Below are positions 36,389 to 49,457 of a stretch of DNA of 64,000 nt, piece after piece. This DNA is from Parapristionchus giblindavisi. Its lineage: Eukaryota; Nematoda; Chromadorea; Rhabditida; Diplogasteridae. The translations under genes were made by a program, and so were the position numbers. Positions within the stretch are counted from its first letter, which is position 1. The number at the start of each line of letters is the position of its first letter. The stretch is taken from assembly GCA_943737045.1 (NCBI GenBank), contig CALSFV010000013.1:162501-226500 (forward strand), written 5' to 3'. The notes under the pieces are model-generated. The model ran no database searches. It saw only the letters and a list, made by a program, of their open reading frames with translations, and was not told the origin of the DNA.

Positions 36389-39300
36389 TCAGTCTTGAAT
36401 AATGTCAGCATCTTCGCGATTTTCCTAAATAAAAAAAATATAAATAAACATATTTTATTTTATTACTCGTCAGGTCAAGACGAGAGCATTTCATTCATTC
36501 GATTCATTGAATGAATGAATTGAGTGAATTTAGAGAGCATTCGAGAGACGAGAATGAAGGCACTAGGTCGAATGAGAACCGATGAATAATATCCAACTGG
36601 ATGATAACCATTTGCATATTTTCTCTATTCATTTGTGCTTGTCTCTCATATGCAAATGGTAATCATCCAGTAGGTTATTATTCATCGGTTCTCATTCGAC
36701 CTAGTGCCAGAACGAGATATTGGCCACTTTTTATCATTGCTAATCATATTTGGGAATCTGAGTATTTCAGATACTCGACCATTGCACTTTCTTTAAGTTA
36801 ATCAAATACGATTAGCGATCATAAAAAGTCTTGAAACAATAGACAAAAGGTTTATCACCGCACAAAGATAGTACAATTAATATAATTGTATTGGTTTAAT
36901 CACTAGATTTACTATGATTTCACTTAATTACCTTATCTTTTGCTGTCTCCTTCTTTATTCGATAAATCTTCATCCTTTCTGAGTTGCAGCCAGACTATAA
37001 AAAAGCGATGTATCAATCATTTTCAAACTATGTCTATTTCATTATTTTAGATGAGAAGTCGAAAATATTGTTAACATAGTGATCAAGTCTAACTGAGTTT
37101 TGCTCTTATGTTAAATACACCTGTGATATTGACCAGTTTTACAGATTCATGAGATAAAAAAAAACTGATTCATAATAATAAAAAAAAAGATTAACTGCTT
37201 CATAAATCCACATACCCTGGTGTGTTTTGTCACGTACTTATGCGTGAGAACTTCATATGAGCATTTCGAACATTCAAATTTGATTCCCTCCTGAAATTAC
37301 CGCACGTAATTTAGCATTAAAAATATATAGCATGTTATATTGATTTTTTTTGAAAACATAGAACATTCTGGGCAGCGCGCCGATCAATTTTTCTTATAGT
37401 ATCTTCATTCCTATCCATTTTAACGTTTTGTTGATTTTTTAAATTGAAATTTGCATTTTTGATAAGAATGTTACCTTTACGAATGTGGTTCGGTGCTGCC
37501 ATCGTAAATGCCTATCAAACTTGTGGAGATGGGCCGTTGAGAATGACATCAAGGATGGCTATAATTATACAACAATAATGTAAAATAATCACGTTGAAAT
37601 ATAGATCTAGAGATCGTTAGAAGTGTTTAGAATGACAGAGCTAAAACAAAAAAATAGTCTACTTATGAATGCGTGGTAATTACATTTGCTTTACGAGCCT
37701 AAACGTTTTGTAAGCTCCAAAATATGAAAATGAAGAATTCAAGATCGTTTCACACAATCCGCAAATGTTTTTATGATATTAAAATTTTCTCAACGTACTG
37801 GACACAAATGACAGGTGACAGAGTCTTCGCCAATAAGCTCAAATTCATCATGATCCTTCTGAAATATGTAAGGATCAAGATACGCAGTTTTAGAAAATAC
37901 CGAAAAAATGTTTTAATGAATATTTTAGAACAGTTATACCACAAGGCCCAATACGATCAATATGAGGACTCGAATTGAGATGGGAGGATGAATTTGTGAA
38001 AATAGTTGGACCAGCATTTATGAACAATGCAAGAAACAAGGATCAGTGGAACCATATCATTTCGAAACAAATCCGTTGCTCCAAAGCAATTGACCTGGGA
38101 GAATTCGATGTTCAATTTCGCGGGAGATCCCCGTCGCGTTGGGATGAAATTCAACATTTTCCGCATTTCATCAATATTTTATGTGATGCTTTACATTTAA
38201 CAAGTAAATATAAATGTATTACCGGTGCTGGTTTCATATGAAAGGTTGTATTCTTGGAATTGCATTTTTTCTGAAATTAAATTCAAGATTTCGTTTGTAA
38301 TGATATCTGTGGTACTAACCTTGTGCTTGTCAGCCTTAGGTCGAGTATCTATGATTTCATGGCAGTCGCCGCATTTCATATGATATCTGATCTGTTGAAA
38401 TGGTAGTTTAAAGACACAATGTATATATTATTGAGCGTATCAAAATGACTTTTTTATTGTCACAATGACTATTTCTAGTTTCTCTTTAAAATATCACTTC
38501 AGCGCGGCGAAGGTCAGAGGGATTAGATGTGAGGAAGTATAGTGGTAATCAAGTGTTAGGCGCGCGAGTGAGTGTAGGCGCCCGTTATCTCGGTATTTAC
38601 ATACAGTTTGTCATTTTCTTATGCACGTAGATTTTATACGGACAATACTCGACCATTCAATGGAGAAAATGCCAATACTCTGGTATTTCAGAACTAGTAG
38701 TTTTCTTATTGATATGTACGCCACCTAGTTATTGTAATCTGACCTAACGTACAACCGTTGACCCGTTGAACCCTTTGATTGCCTACCCATCGCGGTACGC
38801 GCACACTATATAAAGCTGCGGTTTCCCTTCCCAGCTCACTTCTAAAACTTTCTCTCACCTTGCACGGTTGTGCTTATTTCTCTCCGATAAAGTCTCTATT
38901 CTACTACACGAGTTGTGCCTAAGGACATAACACTTATAAGTGATAAATCATTCCCACTTCAAGTAGACTTGCAAGCCCACTTTTCGTTAGATGAAAATTT
39001 ACTGCAATTGGTGTGTAATACTGTAATGCATTTCGTAAAATGTTCTTTCACTTGTAGTAAACTTCTAGTCAGGGAGGCAATTTAAGTAGTCTGCTAGTTT
39101 GCAAATACCAGAGAGAAAGGAGATTCTGATCAAATCCCAAGCGGTGTCATGACCGGGGAATTGAACCCAGGAAAGATGGAATGGCGAGGCACGCCATAGA
39201 CCAACTACTACACCACTTTGCCTATAGGGAAGCCCTTAGAAAAGATATTGTAGCATAGAAACAACTTTGAAGCATGTTGTGGCCAAAATAACCGAAAATA

Positions 39301-42300
39301 GTTCTCATTGTCAGGTTTTTGTTGTAGAAACCATTCAACAGTTTTGTATTATAATCACGACCGCAAGGACTGTCGATATATAGCGAATTCTTATGGTCTT
39401 TTGATTGTTAAATGATGAAAATTTGTAGTGTGTTAAAAGAATGTTGTAATACCTTATGTAAGGAAAGATGTGAACGAGAGAAATGACGAGCAGTCATATT
39501 TGCGGTAGAGCATATTACCTGAAAACATCGACAATTTTACAAAGTCCGAATGAATTTATAACGAAATATTCAATGAAAGTTCCGTGATGGCTTCCATCCC
39601 TCATTGCTCTTTCTGATCTGCCTACAGTACCTTTCAACTACCTTTTTACTAGATCAGCCCGTTACCCGTCTTTTTTCATTCGCCTTGCCGAATTCATATC
39701 GCTTAGTAAGTTACACTTTTCCACGATGAAGGCGAAAACATGGACGAGGCATTTTCACTACTCTCGTACCAAGAAATAAAGATAAACAGCCACAAACAAT
39801 AATACCATCAGAATAAAAGGAAAAAAAAATCAAATGTTATATTTGAAAAAAATCTTTGTAAATTATTATATTTAAAGAACAAACTTACATTGCATAGAGG
39901 ACATGTGAATGATTTGTTGACTGCAAATGTTTCTTGATTGGTCTTGTTAAAAGGACTTGTTTTTGCTCCTTGGCGTATCGGCTAAAATCTTCAGTAATAC
40001 ATATGATATTGAGAATATATCAACATTTTCTGGTTGAATATGCTTGTTCAGTACATGTTTTCTTATTCTCATCTATTATATAAATTAAAATCAGTGGCCG
40101 TATGCAATAAACGTTTTCCGGGAAAATGTGACGTCATTAGCGTAGGCGGAGGCGTTCCCAAAAATCCTCCGCCTACGCTAATGACGTCACATTTTCCCGG
40201 AAAACGGTCTCCCAGTTGTTCTTGCATACGGCCACAGATAAAAATACTAGTAATAATTAGTTTAACCTGTGAACTTTGAGATGAGCAGTGACACTACGTT
40301 ATTCAAGTAAACAACATGAACGAATATATTCAACATTACCTCAACACTATCATTCAATTCTTGATTCTTCCGTCTTTTAGGCGTAGGTTCATTCTATAAA
40401 ACAAAATATTTTTAAACAAGAATCAGGCAATTCAATTTCAATTTTGCTTCAAAAGTTCGTTTTGAGTTTGTTTAAAAAATGTATCTACATTATTAAATAC
40501 GAATCAGTTTTGTCTACGCCATTGTTTTTTAGCCAAAATGACCATACCACATTCGATAGACTCTCAAATCTTTTCGCCGCAGAAGAACGAAGTTTCCTTT
40601 TATTAGTGCATTTCTAAACGAACGAGTATGAAAGAAATGCATCAAAAGGTATATACACTCTGGTATTTCAAAATTGAAGTGTACTTACCCTTTCACTTAA
40701 AGTATACTTGTACATATGTCTTCTTCAAGTGAAACGTAAGTCTACTTAAAGTATGACATCACTATACAAGCGTACTTAAAGTGAGACATAAGTCTACTTA
40801 AAGCGAAAAGCGACGTCACTCAATTGAAGTATATTTAAATCATACTTCAAGTCAGTGACGTATTTTACGTTTTATGTAGACCTCAAATTTTGAAAAACCA
40901 GAGTAGATCTGTAAATATACCTGTATATCGATTGACTCATTCTCAGGTTCTTTCTCCATAGTCTTCTCAGTACCCAAAGATTCATTAGATTGTATTACTT
41001 CATTAGGACCTTCTTCTTTCGTAGACATGGCAATGCTCTGAAAACGAAATTCTACATATTAGGGTGTTCCAAAACTCTATTCGAAATTTGGACCATTCTT
41101 CCTCGGTCGAGAGCGATTAACATCGCTTCATTATCGTCTTTGTAGTAATTTATTTTTAATTGTAATTTTCATCTTTGCTACCTAAGTTGTAGCATCGTAT
41201 TTATGCGTACTCCACTACCTATCAATAATTTATCAGAAATTATACTTTACTTTTTGCACCGCATAAAGTATATATTATATTATTATAAACATAAGGAGAT
41301 TGTATTCAAACCGGGATTGGTATGCCTTAACTAAAAGATGCGGCCAGCAGCGGTATCATGCTGGGAGACAGGCATAGTATACTATTCTAAGCATTGCCAA
41401 TCGATGTCAACCTGTGAAGATCACATGTTCGATGAGCAAAAATGATATTTTAGATCGCTTCATTTCTCAGAACAAAGAACTCGAAATATGTGGCAAAGGA
41501 CTTATGATGCAACCTAGTAATTTCTTTCGAAGAAAAAGATAAGCATACAGCGGCAAATTTGAATAATTTGTTCTCTCTGTTGGCTGTTGGTTCTGTCTGT
41601 TGGTTTCGACGCTAGTTGCCTACTTACTCGAGTTTCAGTTCCATAATTGTCCGCAGTATTTGCTTCATTAGGACTTTTGTTTCCAATGAGAACGTTAGAT
41701 TGGTCGTAGTCTTCATGAACAATCGCTGGTTTGACATCTTCTTCCATTAATTCAGAATTCTAAAAAAATACTTTAAATTTAAATCTTTAAGTCAGATGAA
41801 TATTTATAAAATTGAGTGTTCAAATTTGAAAAGTACATTTTCTGAACAAGGTATCTCCATTTTTAAAATTGAGTATTCAAATTTGAAACGTACATTTTCT
41901 GAACAAGGTCTCTCCATCTCTTCAGGCATATTCTCCTCAAACTTAATATGAGAACTAGCTACAACAGGCAAATGTTTATTAGCGGAGATGTTCTGGAAAG
42001 GAAAAGTATGTTTTGAAAAAATTTGAAACGTACATTTTCTGAATAAGGTTGGTCAATAATATCCTCAAATTTAATATCAGAACTGGCCACAAAAGAAGGC
42101 ACATGTTCATTAGCAGAGATGCTCTGGAAAGGCAAAGTATGTTTGAAAATGATCATAAAATGAATTTTTAAAATATTTTGAGATCGAAAAGTGAGTAAAA
42201 TTATATGAAGTAAAATAACTAAAAGCTGTTGTTTTTTGCTCCAATGCAAAAATAGATAAAATTTTATAGTACTGTTTTACAAAAAAACATATATTTACTT

Positions 42301-43861
42301 CAGAAGATGTAGTAGTGCTTGCGACCATTGCCACTTCATCATTCAAAACTTCGTTGATATTTTCATTTTGGATCAGAGGCGTTGACGATTCTTTTTCATG
42401 CTGCAAAAATCAGTGAAATGCAGGCACTAGGTCGGGTGAGAACAGATGAATAATAACCGTCTGAATGATTACCATTTGCATATGAGAGACGAGAGCTAAT
42501 GAATAGACAAATTATGCAAATGGTTTTCATCCGGTCGGCTATTATTCATCGGTTCTCATTCGAACTAGTGCCGAAATGCACATCCGAACATTCTCTCACT
42601 TTCTTTACCTTGGAGAAAGTGTTGCTAGATTGGAAAGTCAAATCGCTCAAGCTTTTAAATTTCGGGAAAAAAGGGTAGAATGATTTACCAGCGTTGTTGA
42701 AAGTTCAGTGATCGAGTTAGATTCGATAATAGATTCAACCATTTGCATAACCGACTGAGCAATGCCATATACAAGTTCATGAACTGGATTGAACCTAAAA
42801 TTAAATATATAGAATGGCGTCTTGATCTTACATATGGAAAATGTTTTGCTTGACAAGAATTGCAGAATTTTTCAAATACGCTATCCTATATGATCACATT
42901 TTAATATGTAATGATTTAATACCTGTGTGGATCATACATGTATTGCCGGAAGGCGAGTTTTACTTCCATGAATTCAATGTTATCGATCTGAAAGCAAATA
43001 ATTGTTTTCACTTTCGATATTAATTTTTGTCATTCCTGGAACTGTTAAATATCAAGGCAATTTTCTATTTGTAAAATACGAATTTTCTAAAAAAAATCAA
43101 AATGTTCGAACAATGTTGTTTACCTTGATGTTACGACACGCGGAATCTTTAGCCAGCTTGAGTAGATACAGAATTCGTCTCATCAGATTCAGAATCTCTA
43201 TGTTATTGCTGATTGATAACTCAATTCCCTGAAATTGAAAGAAATGTAGATATCGCATTTGATATTAAATAATAGCAATAAAGGAACGATATCCCCTGGA
43301 GAATTGCTTGTTCAAATTCGCGGGAGATCCCCATACGGAAAAGTCGAACTGGAATATATCATAGAATTCAGCAAAAAAAAAACACAACCCAAAGTGGTGG
43401 TTGAACTCGTAAGCTACGACGTTTGAGCGTGCCGTAGACCACCAGACCATCAATAGACACATTTTTGTTATGGAAGTTCTATACCTATCCATGACCTTCG
43501 GTATTCACTAATTGTATCATGAGATAGAGCCTATTCCTTATGCCAATCAACTATCGATTTGCCAAAATCGATTGCATAGAATACGAGTTGAAACAAGAGA
43601 AACAGGAAAAGAGAGAGATTATGAGTCTACGGAAATGATTATTCAATACGTTTTTTTTCAAGTCTTAATAAACAAGCAGCCGAAAAATGCATTAAGAACT
43701 TATTTTAAATTCTTGGACATATGCAAATTAGCTGTAGAGTAGTAGCCCTACACGTGGCACTGTTTTAAACGAAATAATGAAAAGATAAGGAAATTCAAGC
43801 TTACAATTTCACACCATTCATCAATCGATCGATATGGGAGTGATGAAGGTAGGACCTCCAT
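36389..43861 (-). CDS. C2H2-type zinc-finger protein, left paralogue of a head-to-head pair
   Basis: Nineteen in-frame exons in transcription order: 43861-43805, 43228-43124, 42987-42923, 42794-42689, 42400-42299, 42123-42034, 41759-41628, 41037-40921, 40613-40548, 40393-40340, 39981-39889, 39518-39453, 38391-38320, 38270-38223, 37858-37799, 37558-37475, 37290-37216, 36994-36932 and 36424-36389 (TGA). They sum to 1491 nt, 496 aa. TTTTCAGAC precedes the ATG, a good trans-splice acceptor. The N-terminal half is helical, then acidic and Ser-rich, followed by a basic motif PTPKRRKNQE (possible nuclear signal). The C-terminal third has zinc-binding clusters, each split by an intron: FTCPLCN..H..H, YHMKCGDCHE..H, VTCHLCP..H..H and FECSKCSYEV..H..H. 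A nuclear DNA- or RNA-binding role is inference. A decayed duplicate exon lies at 41992-41893. I do not recognise an orthologue. Confidence 0.85.
38710..38932 (+). mobile_element. Solo LTR nested in a MITE
   Basis: The 223-bp unit starts TGATATGTACG, ends GGACATAACA, and is flanked by a perfect 5-bp duplication CTTAT (38705-38709 and 38933-38937). A TATATAAAG box lies at 38807-38815, followed by a pyrimidine-rich start region, the layout of an LTR promoter. It interrupts a CTCTGGTATTT-family MITE (38676-39114) in an intron of the left zinc-finger gene. Confidence 0.82.
39139..39218 (-). repeat. tRNA-derived repeat (minus strand)
   Basis: On the minus strand a D-arm-like TAGTAGTTGGTCTATGG and a T arm TGGGTTCAATTCCCC are present. 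The outer strands GTGGTGT and ACACCGC nearly pair but are offset by extra bases. It is probably a SINE or pseudo-tRNA. A weaker relative is at about 43385-43450. Confidence 0.4.
41893..41992 (-). pseudogene. Decayed duplicate exon of the left zinc-finger gene
   Basis: The sequence copies the adjacent exon at 42034-42123 (both read ISAN-H-P-V-A-SS then SEN and have AG and GT borders). It is 100 nt long with an extra base in an A run (41938-41942), so using it would shift the frame. A further partial copy of its end is at about 41836. The right paralogue has only one such exon. Confidence 0.8.
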
Positions 43862-46030
43862 GTCTGAAAATATTAAATTAAATTAAATTTATCGTACATC
43901 CATAGTCGTGACAACATTGTATACGACAATCAAATAAGTGAATGGGGAAGGTGTGTAGATATTATATAAAAAACAATAACAAGTAAATCTGAGTTAACGG
44001 AGAACAAAGAGCAGAGTTAGTGGAAAAGCGATTGATTTCTATAACGGATATGATTAGAACACGCAAAAAGTAAAGAGATGAGGCATGACCCCATCATCTT
44101 CCTTATCCACTCCCTCGCCTTTCCCTGTTCCCTCGCTCCCTCTTTCTTTCTCTGCGATATCTATACCTTACACACTATTTCTCAGAGTGTGTGATACGGC
44201 ATATATTCTATTGTTGTTGAAAAAAAGATATTGAAAATATGAAATAATAATTAATTATGATTGAACTGATCGTCAGAGGTGCGTCACTATGTTCATTACA
44301 AAATTACGACAAAAATATTTTCTGATTCACGATCTCCTTTCCACCGCAGTTATCGATTTATTTCATTTTATCGTTTCACTGTTGTTCGTGGGAGAAAAAA
44401 TCTTTTCATGGGCAGATATGATCAAGAAGGAATTCGCCCGATTTGAGATAATGAAGATGGTAAAGATCAAAAGAAGACACTGTCCCTTTACAAATATGGA
44501 GATTGGGAGATACAAGGATGGAGGGGCATGTTCACACCAAAGACGTCTAGCCTATGCCAGAAGGTTATCAGGGAGAGACTAAAGGGATCGATGCAATACC
44601 TTCCTGAAAAAGTGCCTTGCTTGGGCCATGGAATAGAGATGTCTATTTTATATGGTTGGTATTGCCCTTTAACGAAGATCTTTTGAGTATACACTGCTCT
44701 AAAAGGAAAGAGAAAACATCTATGCCACCAGAAAATGTAGAAATTCTACAGTTATTGAACGTATACAAATCATTTATTTTATTTGTAGAAGTTTAGAATG
44801 GCTTGAGTTGTGCTATTTCTGGTTTTATTTTCCCAGTGGTTTCCCAGCAGATTTCCTAGTGGGGATCAAGCTAGGGGACCAGTGAGAGATTTGTTGGGGC
44901 CCTACTAGGAGAAGAAATAGTCCTGGGGCCCCACTGGGAGAATTAATGGGGCGAAGCTAGGAAAAGTACTAGGACCCCAGTGGGGAAAGTGTGTGTGTGT
45001 GTTCTTGCTCTGCTATATTATAGACAATAGAGGTCATCATGAGACTTTTATGCAGATAAAACATATCTGTTGTCAACAGATAAATTGATAATAATAATGA
45101 AATTCTTGACAATGCTTGATTACAGTATACTTGTGTGGACAATATCAATGAATTCTAAATATAACAAAGGAGAAACAAGTTAGTATAACAAACTCAACAA
45201 ATAACTATAACAAACAAGATCGTGAACTAGAGTTAGAAAAACTAACTCAGAACTCTTCTCAGTCATGAAATTGACGACAACTTCCATATCTAGCTCTTTC
45301 AAAAACCAACTGAAAAGTATTGAATTTTAAACTTGACACAGAGGGCAAACCTGCACAAATATGGGTAATATGAAGAATAAAAGGCTCACTTCAACATCTG
45401 TTTCATAGCTGATATCAGGAGTGAAGAACAATTCACGAACTCCTTCATGTGGTCATTCTGATGGTGCAGATCACTTCTGAATATATACTTCATGTAATTT
45501 TAAAAATATAATTTAAGTATTCATTCTTACTGGAATTATGTCGACAGTCTAACTCCATGATTTAATATCTCGCTATTTATCAAATATCAGTTGAATACAA
45601 CATTTTTTAACAGATTTAAGAGCTCACTTGATCGACATTCGCTGATTGATTGATTGCTTGATCCAACTCCAAATGAAGGCATAATCTTCTCATCTTCAGA
45701 ATTAAAACCAAAAACATCTAAAAAAGAATAATAATTCCAGATGAATGATTGTATATGAAGGCAGATATGACTATATGTATATGTACACGGGTCTGTCATC
45801 CAATTAACAAACAAAATCGGCTTGCGAATCTTTTAAATAGAAAAAATAAACCTTCATCTTCTTCAGATTACCGTAATCTTGATGTCAGACGACGTATTGA
45901 CATCTTGCACTATAGAACATATACAAAGCAAATATAATTATCTTGCATTGAATAAATATGAAACGTTACAAAATTATAAAACAAAAGTTTGACGGCGTCG
46001 CCCGCAACGCGTTCGGAAAAAGCCGCACCG
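43862..46030. other. Region upstream of the left zinc-finger gene
   Basis: 44000-44215 (phrase GGATATGATTAGAACAC, then a CT-rich block and TCAGAGTGTGTGATACGGC) is repeated directly at 51300-51485 and inverted at 52830-53030. A relic of the secreted-family promoter module lies at 44430-44650. GGGGCCCCACTGGGAG repeats at 44860-45000 resemble 51150-51290. Candidate minus-strand exons at 45476-45390 (HHQNDHMKEFVNCSSLLIS) and 45312-45200 look coding, but I could not build a gene. Confidence 0.45.
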
Positions 46031-46035
46031 CATTA

Positions 46036-46275
46036 AGACATCGGCTCAGTGAGATTCCAGGAAGTGCCGGACATCGACCTCACCGATTTGGCCCAAAATT
46101 TTTTCATAGATACCCCCATGGCCCCCCATCACAAAATGGGTATTCATTTGGGCTGGTTCCTTGAAACACAGATGTGGCGGGTTTTCGAATTTTGAAAACT
46201 CGATTTCCACCGAAAAAAAATTTAGCGACCTAGGACCAATGTTAGTGTCGATTAATTATAAGTATCTCCCGTTTT
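46036..46275 (+). repeat. Left arm of a long inverted repeat
   Basis: These 240 bp are inverted at 50853-51099 (shared phrases GGCGGGTTTTCGAATTTTGA and GGACATCGACCTCACCGATT, left-arm sense). The two arms bound the palindrome spacer of about 5 kb. Just inside, both sides carry CTCCCGTTTTTGAACGGGCG. The arms could be the ends of a foldback transposon or the innermost surviving part of the large inverted duplication. Confidence 0.85.
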
Positions 46276-46500
46276 TGAACGGGCGGTAGCCGGGAGATAT
46301 GCGGGCGCCCGGCGGGCGAAATATCGCCCGCGGGCGATTTGAGGGCGATGTGCGGGCGAACGCCGGGCGTTAGATCGCCCGCGGGCGATCAGCTGGTGAT
46401 ATTAGTGACTCCGATCGCCCGCGGGCGATCTGACTGATCGACCGCGGCACATTTAGGGGAGGATCGCCCGCGGACGATAGTGGAAATTGCGCCGGAGAGG
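46276..46500 (+). repeat. G+C-rich palindrome cluster
   Basis: Perfect or near copies of ATCGCCCGCGGGCGAT recur at about 46322, 46371, 46416 and 46461, mixed with GGGCGCCCGGCGGGCG. The matching right side is at 49670-49830 with GGCGCCCGTCC repeats. The composition is strikingly different from the AT-rich surroundings. Confidence 0.9.
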
Positions 46501-46801
46501 GAACCGGGAAATAGAAATAGCGCGTGTTGTGTGTAAAGGAGCTGAACTCGAATATTTTGAATTTTCGAAGTGCGGTTGAATTTTAATTTAGATTAGTCGT
46601 TTTACTTATTTCATTGTAGGATATTGAGGTTATTTAAAAGGTGAATTTAATGAGCTGTGCGCGCGTCTAGAGTAAGAGTTGTTTTGGGATCGTATTGTCT
46701 ATCTACTGTTGTTCCATGAGCGTGTCTTGTTGTTTATGCGTATTTCTCTTTAATTTTTTACCCGCACCTGACGTGTTTAAATATTAATAATCGTTTTTCA
46801 G

Positions 46802-46893
46802 TGTCTAGGTGGTGGGTCCGATTGACTGTCCGAGAGTGTCGGAGCGACAGAGTGCCCGATCAGCCCTCGTGACACCATCATCCATCAGGTAAA

Positions 46894-46939
<46 letters not shown>

Positions 46940-46952
46940 GTTATTATTATTG

Positions 46953-46984
<32 letters not shown>

Positions 46985-47411
46985 CATTCATTCATACAAT
47001 TACGAAAGATTTTGACATTGGGACAAATTATGGCAGAATTTGGCAGTAAATTCCAAGAATTGACAACTCTGTTCGAGATAAAGTACAAGAAACGCCTGGA
47101 TTTACAATTATATTTGACAAGTTGAAAATTATTTCTGCGAGAGGAGTTTCTATTGTAGGAAAATGATAATCGGAAGATAGATGAATTGTCAAATTCTATG
47201 AGTCTATTAAGTGCCTTATAAGTGAAACATAAATCAATAAGTGCGCGTCTACGTTCAAGTGGTTCGAGATTTAGATTTTGCTAGTATTTATATTTATTTT
47301 TTACCCGCACCTGCCCGGTTTAAATATTAATAATCGTTTTTCAGTGAATCGATCTCGGTTCTGAGTGGCGCGCGCACCCGATCTACCGCCGTCGCACCAT
47401 CCATCGATCAG
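46802..47411 (+). ncRNA. Duplicated exons of a putative non-coding transcript (5' part)
   Basis: Two exon-like units, 46802-46888 and 47345-47411, share the 3' splice site AATAATCGTTTTTCAG and the exon end CATC-ATCAG followed by GTAAATATTATTATT. The exon bodies (87 and 67 nt) differ and contain no shared long frame. Conserved splice borders around divergent bodies suggest tandem exon duplication in a plus-strand transcript without a coding constraint. A TTA microsatellite (46890-46985 and 47412-47460) follows each donor. Confidence 0.5.
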
Positions 47412-47460
47412 GTAAATATTATTATTATTATTATTGTTATTATTACTATTGTTATTATTC

Positions 47461-48468
47461 ATTCATTCATTCATTCATCATTATCCTTCCATCCATTAGC
47501 GCTCATATTCATTGCGCCGCTCATATTTATTCTTATATTAAAGTTTGAGATTGAAGATCATTGATTGATTGATGTGATTATAGATGGAGTATTATTAACA
47601 TCAGATGTATATTTTCTCATTTATCAACAACATTAAATGATAATGGAGAATGTATCTCAAATTAATCGGTATAAATTTCGTGAGTTTAAATTTATTGACT
47701 ACGTTAATCTATAATTATATATTCTATATAATTATGTTAATCTATAATTAATTAATTACCTTTATCAAACAAGCAAATCTTTCATTCAAACGATTACTGC
47801 TTTTGAAATGAAGATTGTTTCTCTATCTCCATATCTATCAATCTTCATATTCTACTATTCATATTGACTAGGTTTGTTACCTATTGATGATTATCGTTAA
47901 TAATAATATGAATACTGAAGGATGAAATTAGGACCCATATCTACGACATTATCAATTAATATGGAATACATAATATTTAATTAAAATTTGTTATGATATG
48001 AGTGAAGACGATATTATCAAGGGATTTAAAGGTATATAAAAGGCAAGGTATTTATTTAAATATGTATAAAAAGTTGTATACAAGATATATGTATAAAATA
48101 TATATATTAAAATAAATTCAAATATATTACGTTATTGTACAAGTATTCCATCGTTCATATACTGAGGCTCTCATAGCTTTTGTATATGGTTATACCTTTG
48201 TTAATAGGCCAAGACTCATTTGCACCCTCCAGGTAAGTGTTCTTTCATTAGACATTAAAGGAAATCACGAATATTAATGTGCTATAACTGCAGATATTAC
48301 GTGATATACTGTAGAGTGAAGGAGCACTGTAATTGATATAAATTCTGTTCATTGTTGATCTTGTACAAGCTCATATTGAAAAATGACTGAATGATCTCAA
48401 ATCGAGTCAGGTAATGGGTTATTAGTTTAAGACGACTACAGTATAAATGATTCTTCTTCACGGTTCAG
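47461..48468. other. AT-rich spacer within the palindrome centre
   Basis: This is about 1 kb of AT-rich sequence. Possible splice borders appear at 48232 (CTCCAG then GTAAGT) and 48405 (GAGTCAG then GTAATG), but exons could not be delimited. Confidence 0.35.
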
Positions 48469-48844
48469 CTATTGTATGTACAGCAGCTATAGAACATCCA
48501 GCAGGAGGATCATGATTCAGGATGAAGTGAGGTAAGAATACGGTAGTTAATCATTTATTAATGATTTATTGATGAGTTTTCGTTCGTTCCATACTATGGA
48601 ACGAACATCATAATCTCGACACTAAAATATAATATTAAATATATCCTTTCTGTGTAGATCGATATTTGAGATGAAAAAGACTAATGTACAATGATGTATG
48701 ACTGGTAACAAATATTATTTTCTTTACTAGTTACTAGTCAGTTTACTAGTTACTCTTTCATTTCATTAGATAGCGAGTTTCCATTGCAGATTGGCCGGTT
48801 CCCCCGAGAGGGAGACGTGGTGGGACGGAGAGGCAGCCCCGGTT

Positions 48845-48917
48845 ACTGTAGAAATTGCTATTGCTAGAGTACCACTAGTATAGTATGGCAAGCTCAAACA
48901 ATCGCAATTTCTACAGT
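48845..48917 (+). ncRNA. Hairpin 1 of a three-member structured RNA family
   Basis: The lower stem pairs CTGTAGAAATTGC with GCAATTTCTACAG. The upper stem pairs ATTGCTAGAG with CTCAAACAAT, with two mismatches. The apical part reads GAGTACCACTAGTATAG, with a small CTA/TAG stem around GTA, then GGCAAGCTC. It lies within a candidate non-coding exon. Confidence 0.6.
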
Positions 48918-49382
48918 GAATCGCGGAAGCAGCCTGTGCCCGAGAGGGGGCGGATAATGCCGAAGAAGTGGCCGAAACAGGTGAGAGATCATTATTCGGT
49001 ACTTGTCCGTTACGTACGTACCGATATATGAATGGGTCTATGCGGCGATTATCTATATCCTTACTATTATTATATATTATATTATATCTTTTATTATTAT
49101 CGGTACTGGTCTGATATGTAGCAACCGAGATCAGATTGGGTCAGAACCGTAACCAATGATTTTTCATTGCAGAAGGGCCATTTCCCCCATGTGGGACTCG
49201 AGATGGATCGGAGAATGGACAAGGAGAGGCCAGAAGAGGTGAGAGATAGTCATTTGGTACTTGTGTATCACGTAGTAATCAATGATTGATTGGGTTTGAA
49301 CCATAACCAATGATCTTTCATTTCAGATTGGCCCCGGTTCAACCGCGAGGGACGACACGAGATGGGGCGGAGGATGGTGGGA

Positions 49383-49457
49383 TACTGTAGAATCAGGGAC
49401 TGAATGAGTACCGCTGGTACAGTTAGGCAAGCTCATTCGGTCGCGCATTCTACAGTA
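49383..49457 (+). ncRNA. Hairpin 2 of the structured RNA family
   Basis: The lower stem pairs TACTGTAGAAT with ATTCTACAGTA and the upper stem ACTGAATGAG with CTCATTCGGT. The apex GAGTACCGCTGGTACAG forms CTG/CAG around GTA, then GGCAAGCTC. Relative to hairpin 1, the apical stem has swapped A-U for G-C and the lower stem is different but still paired. Confidence 0.6.

Noticed and set aside
39139..39218. Functional tRNA gene
   Set aside because: The acceptor strands are offset by extra bases and the anticodon arm is not formed; it is called a tRNA-derived repeat.
45200..45735. Additional minus-strand gene
   Set aside because: Two stretches look coding (HHQNDHMKEFVNC and KELDMEVVVNFMTEK), but the exon phases cannot be joined to an upstream start.
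46805..46987. Poly-Asn protein on the minus strand
   Set aside because: It is an artefact of the TTA microsatellite.
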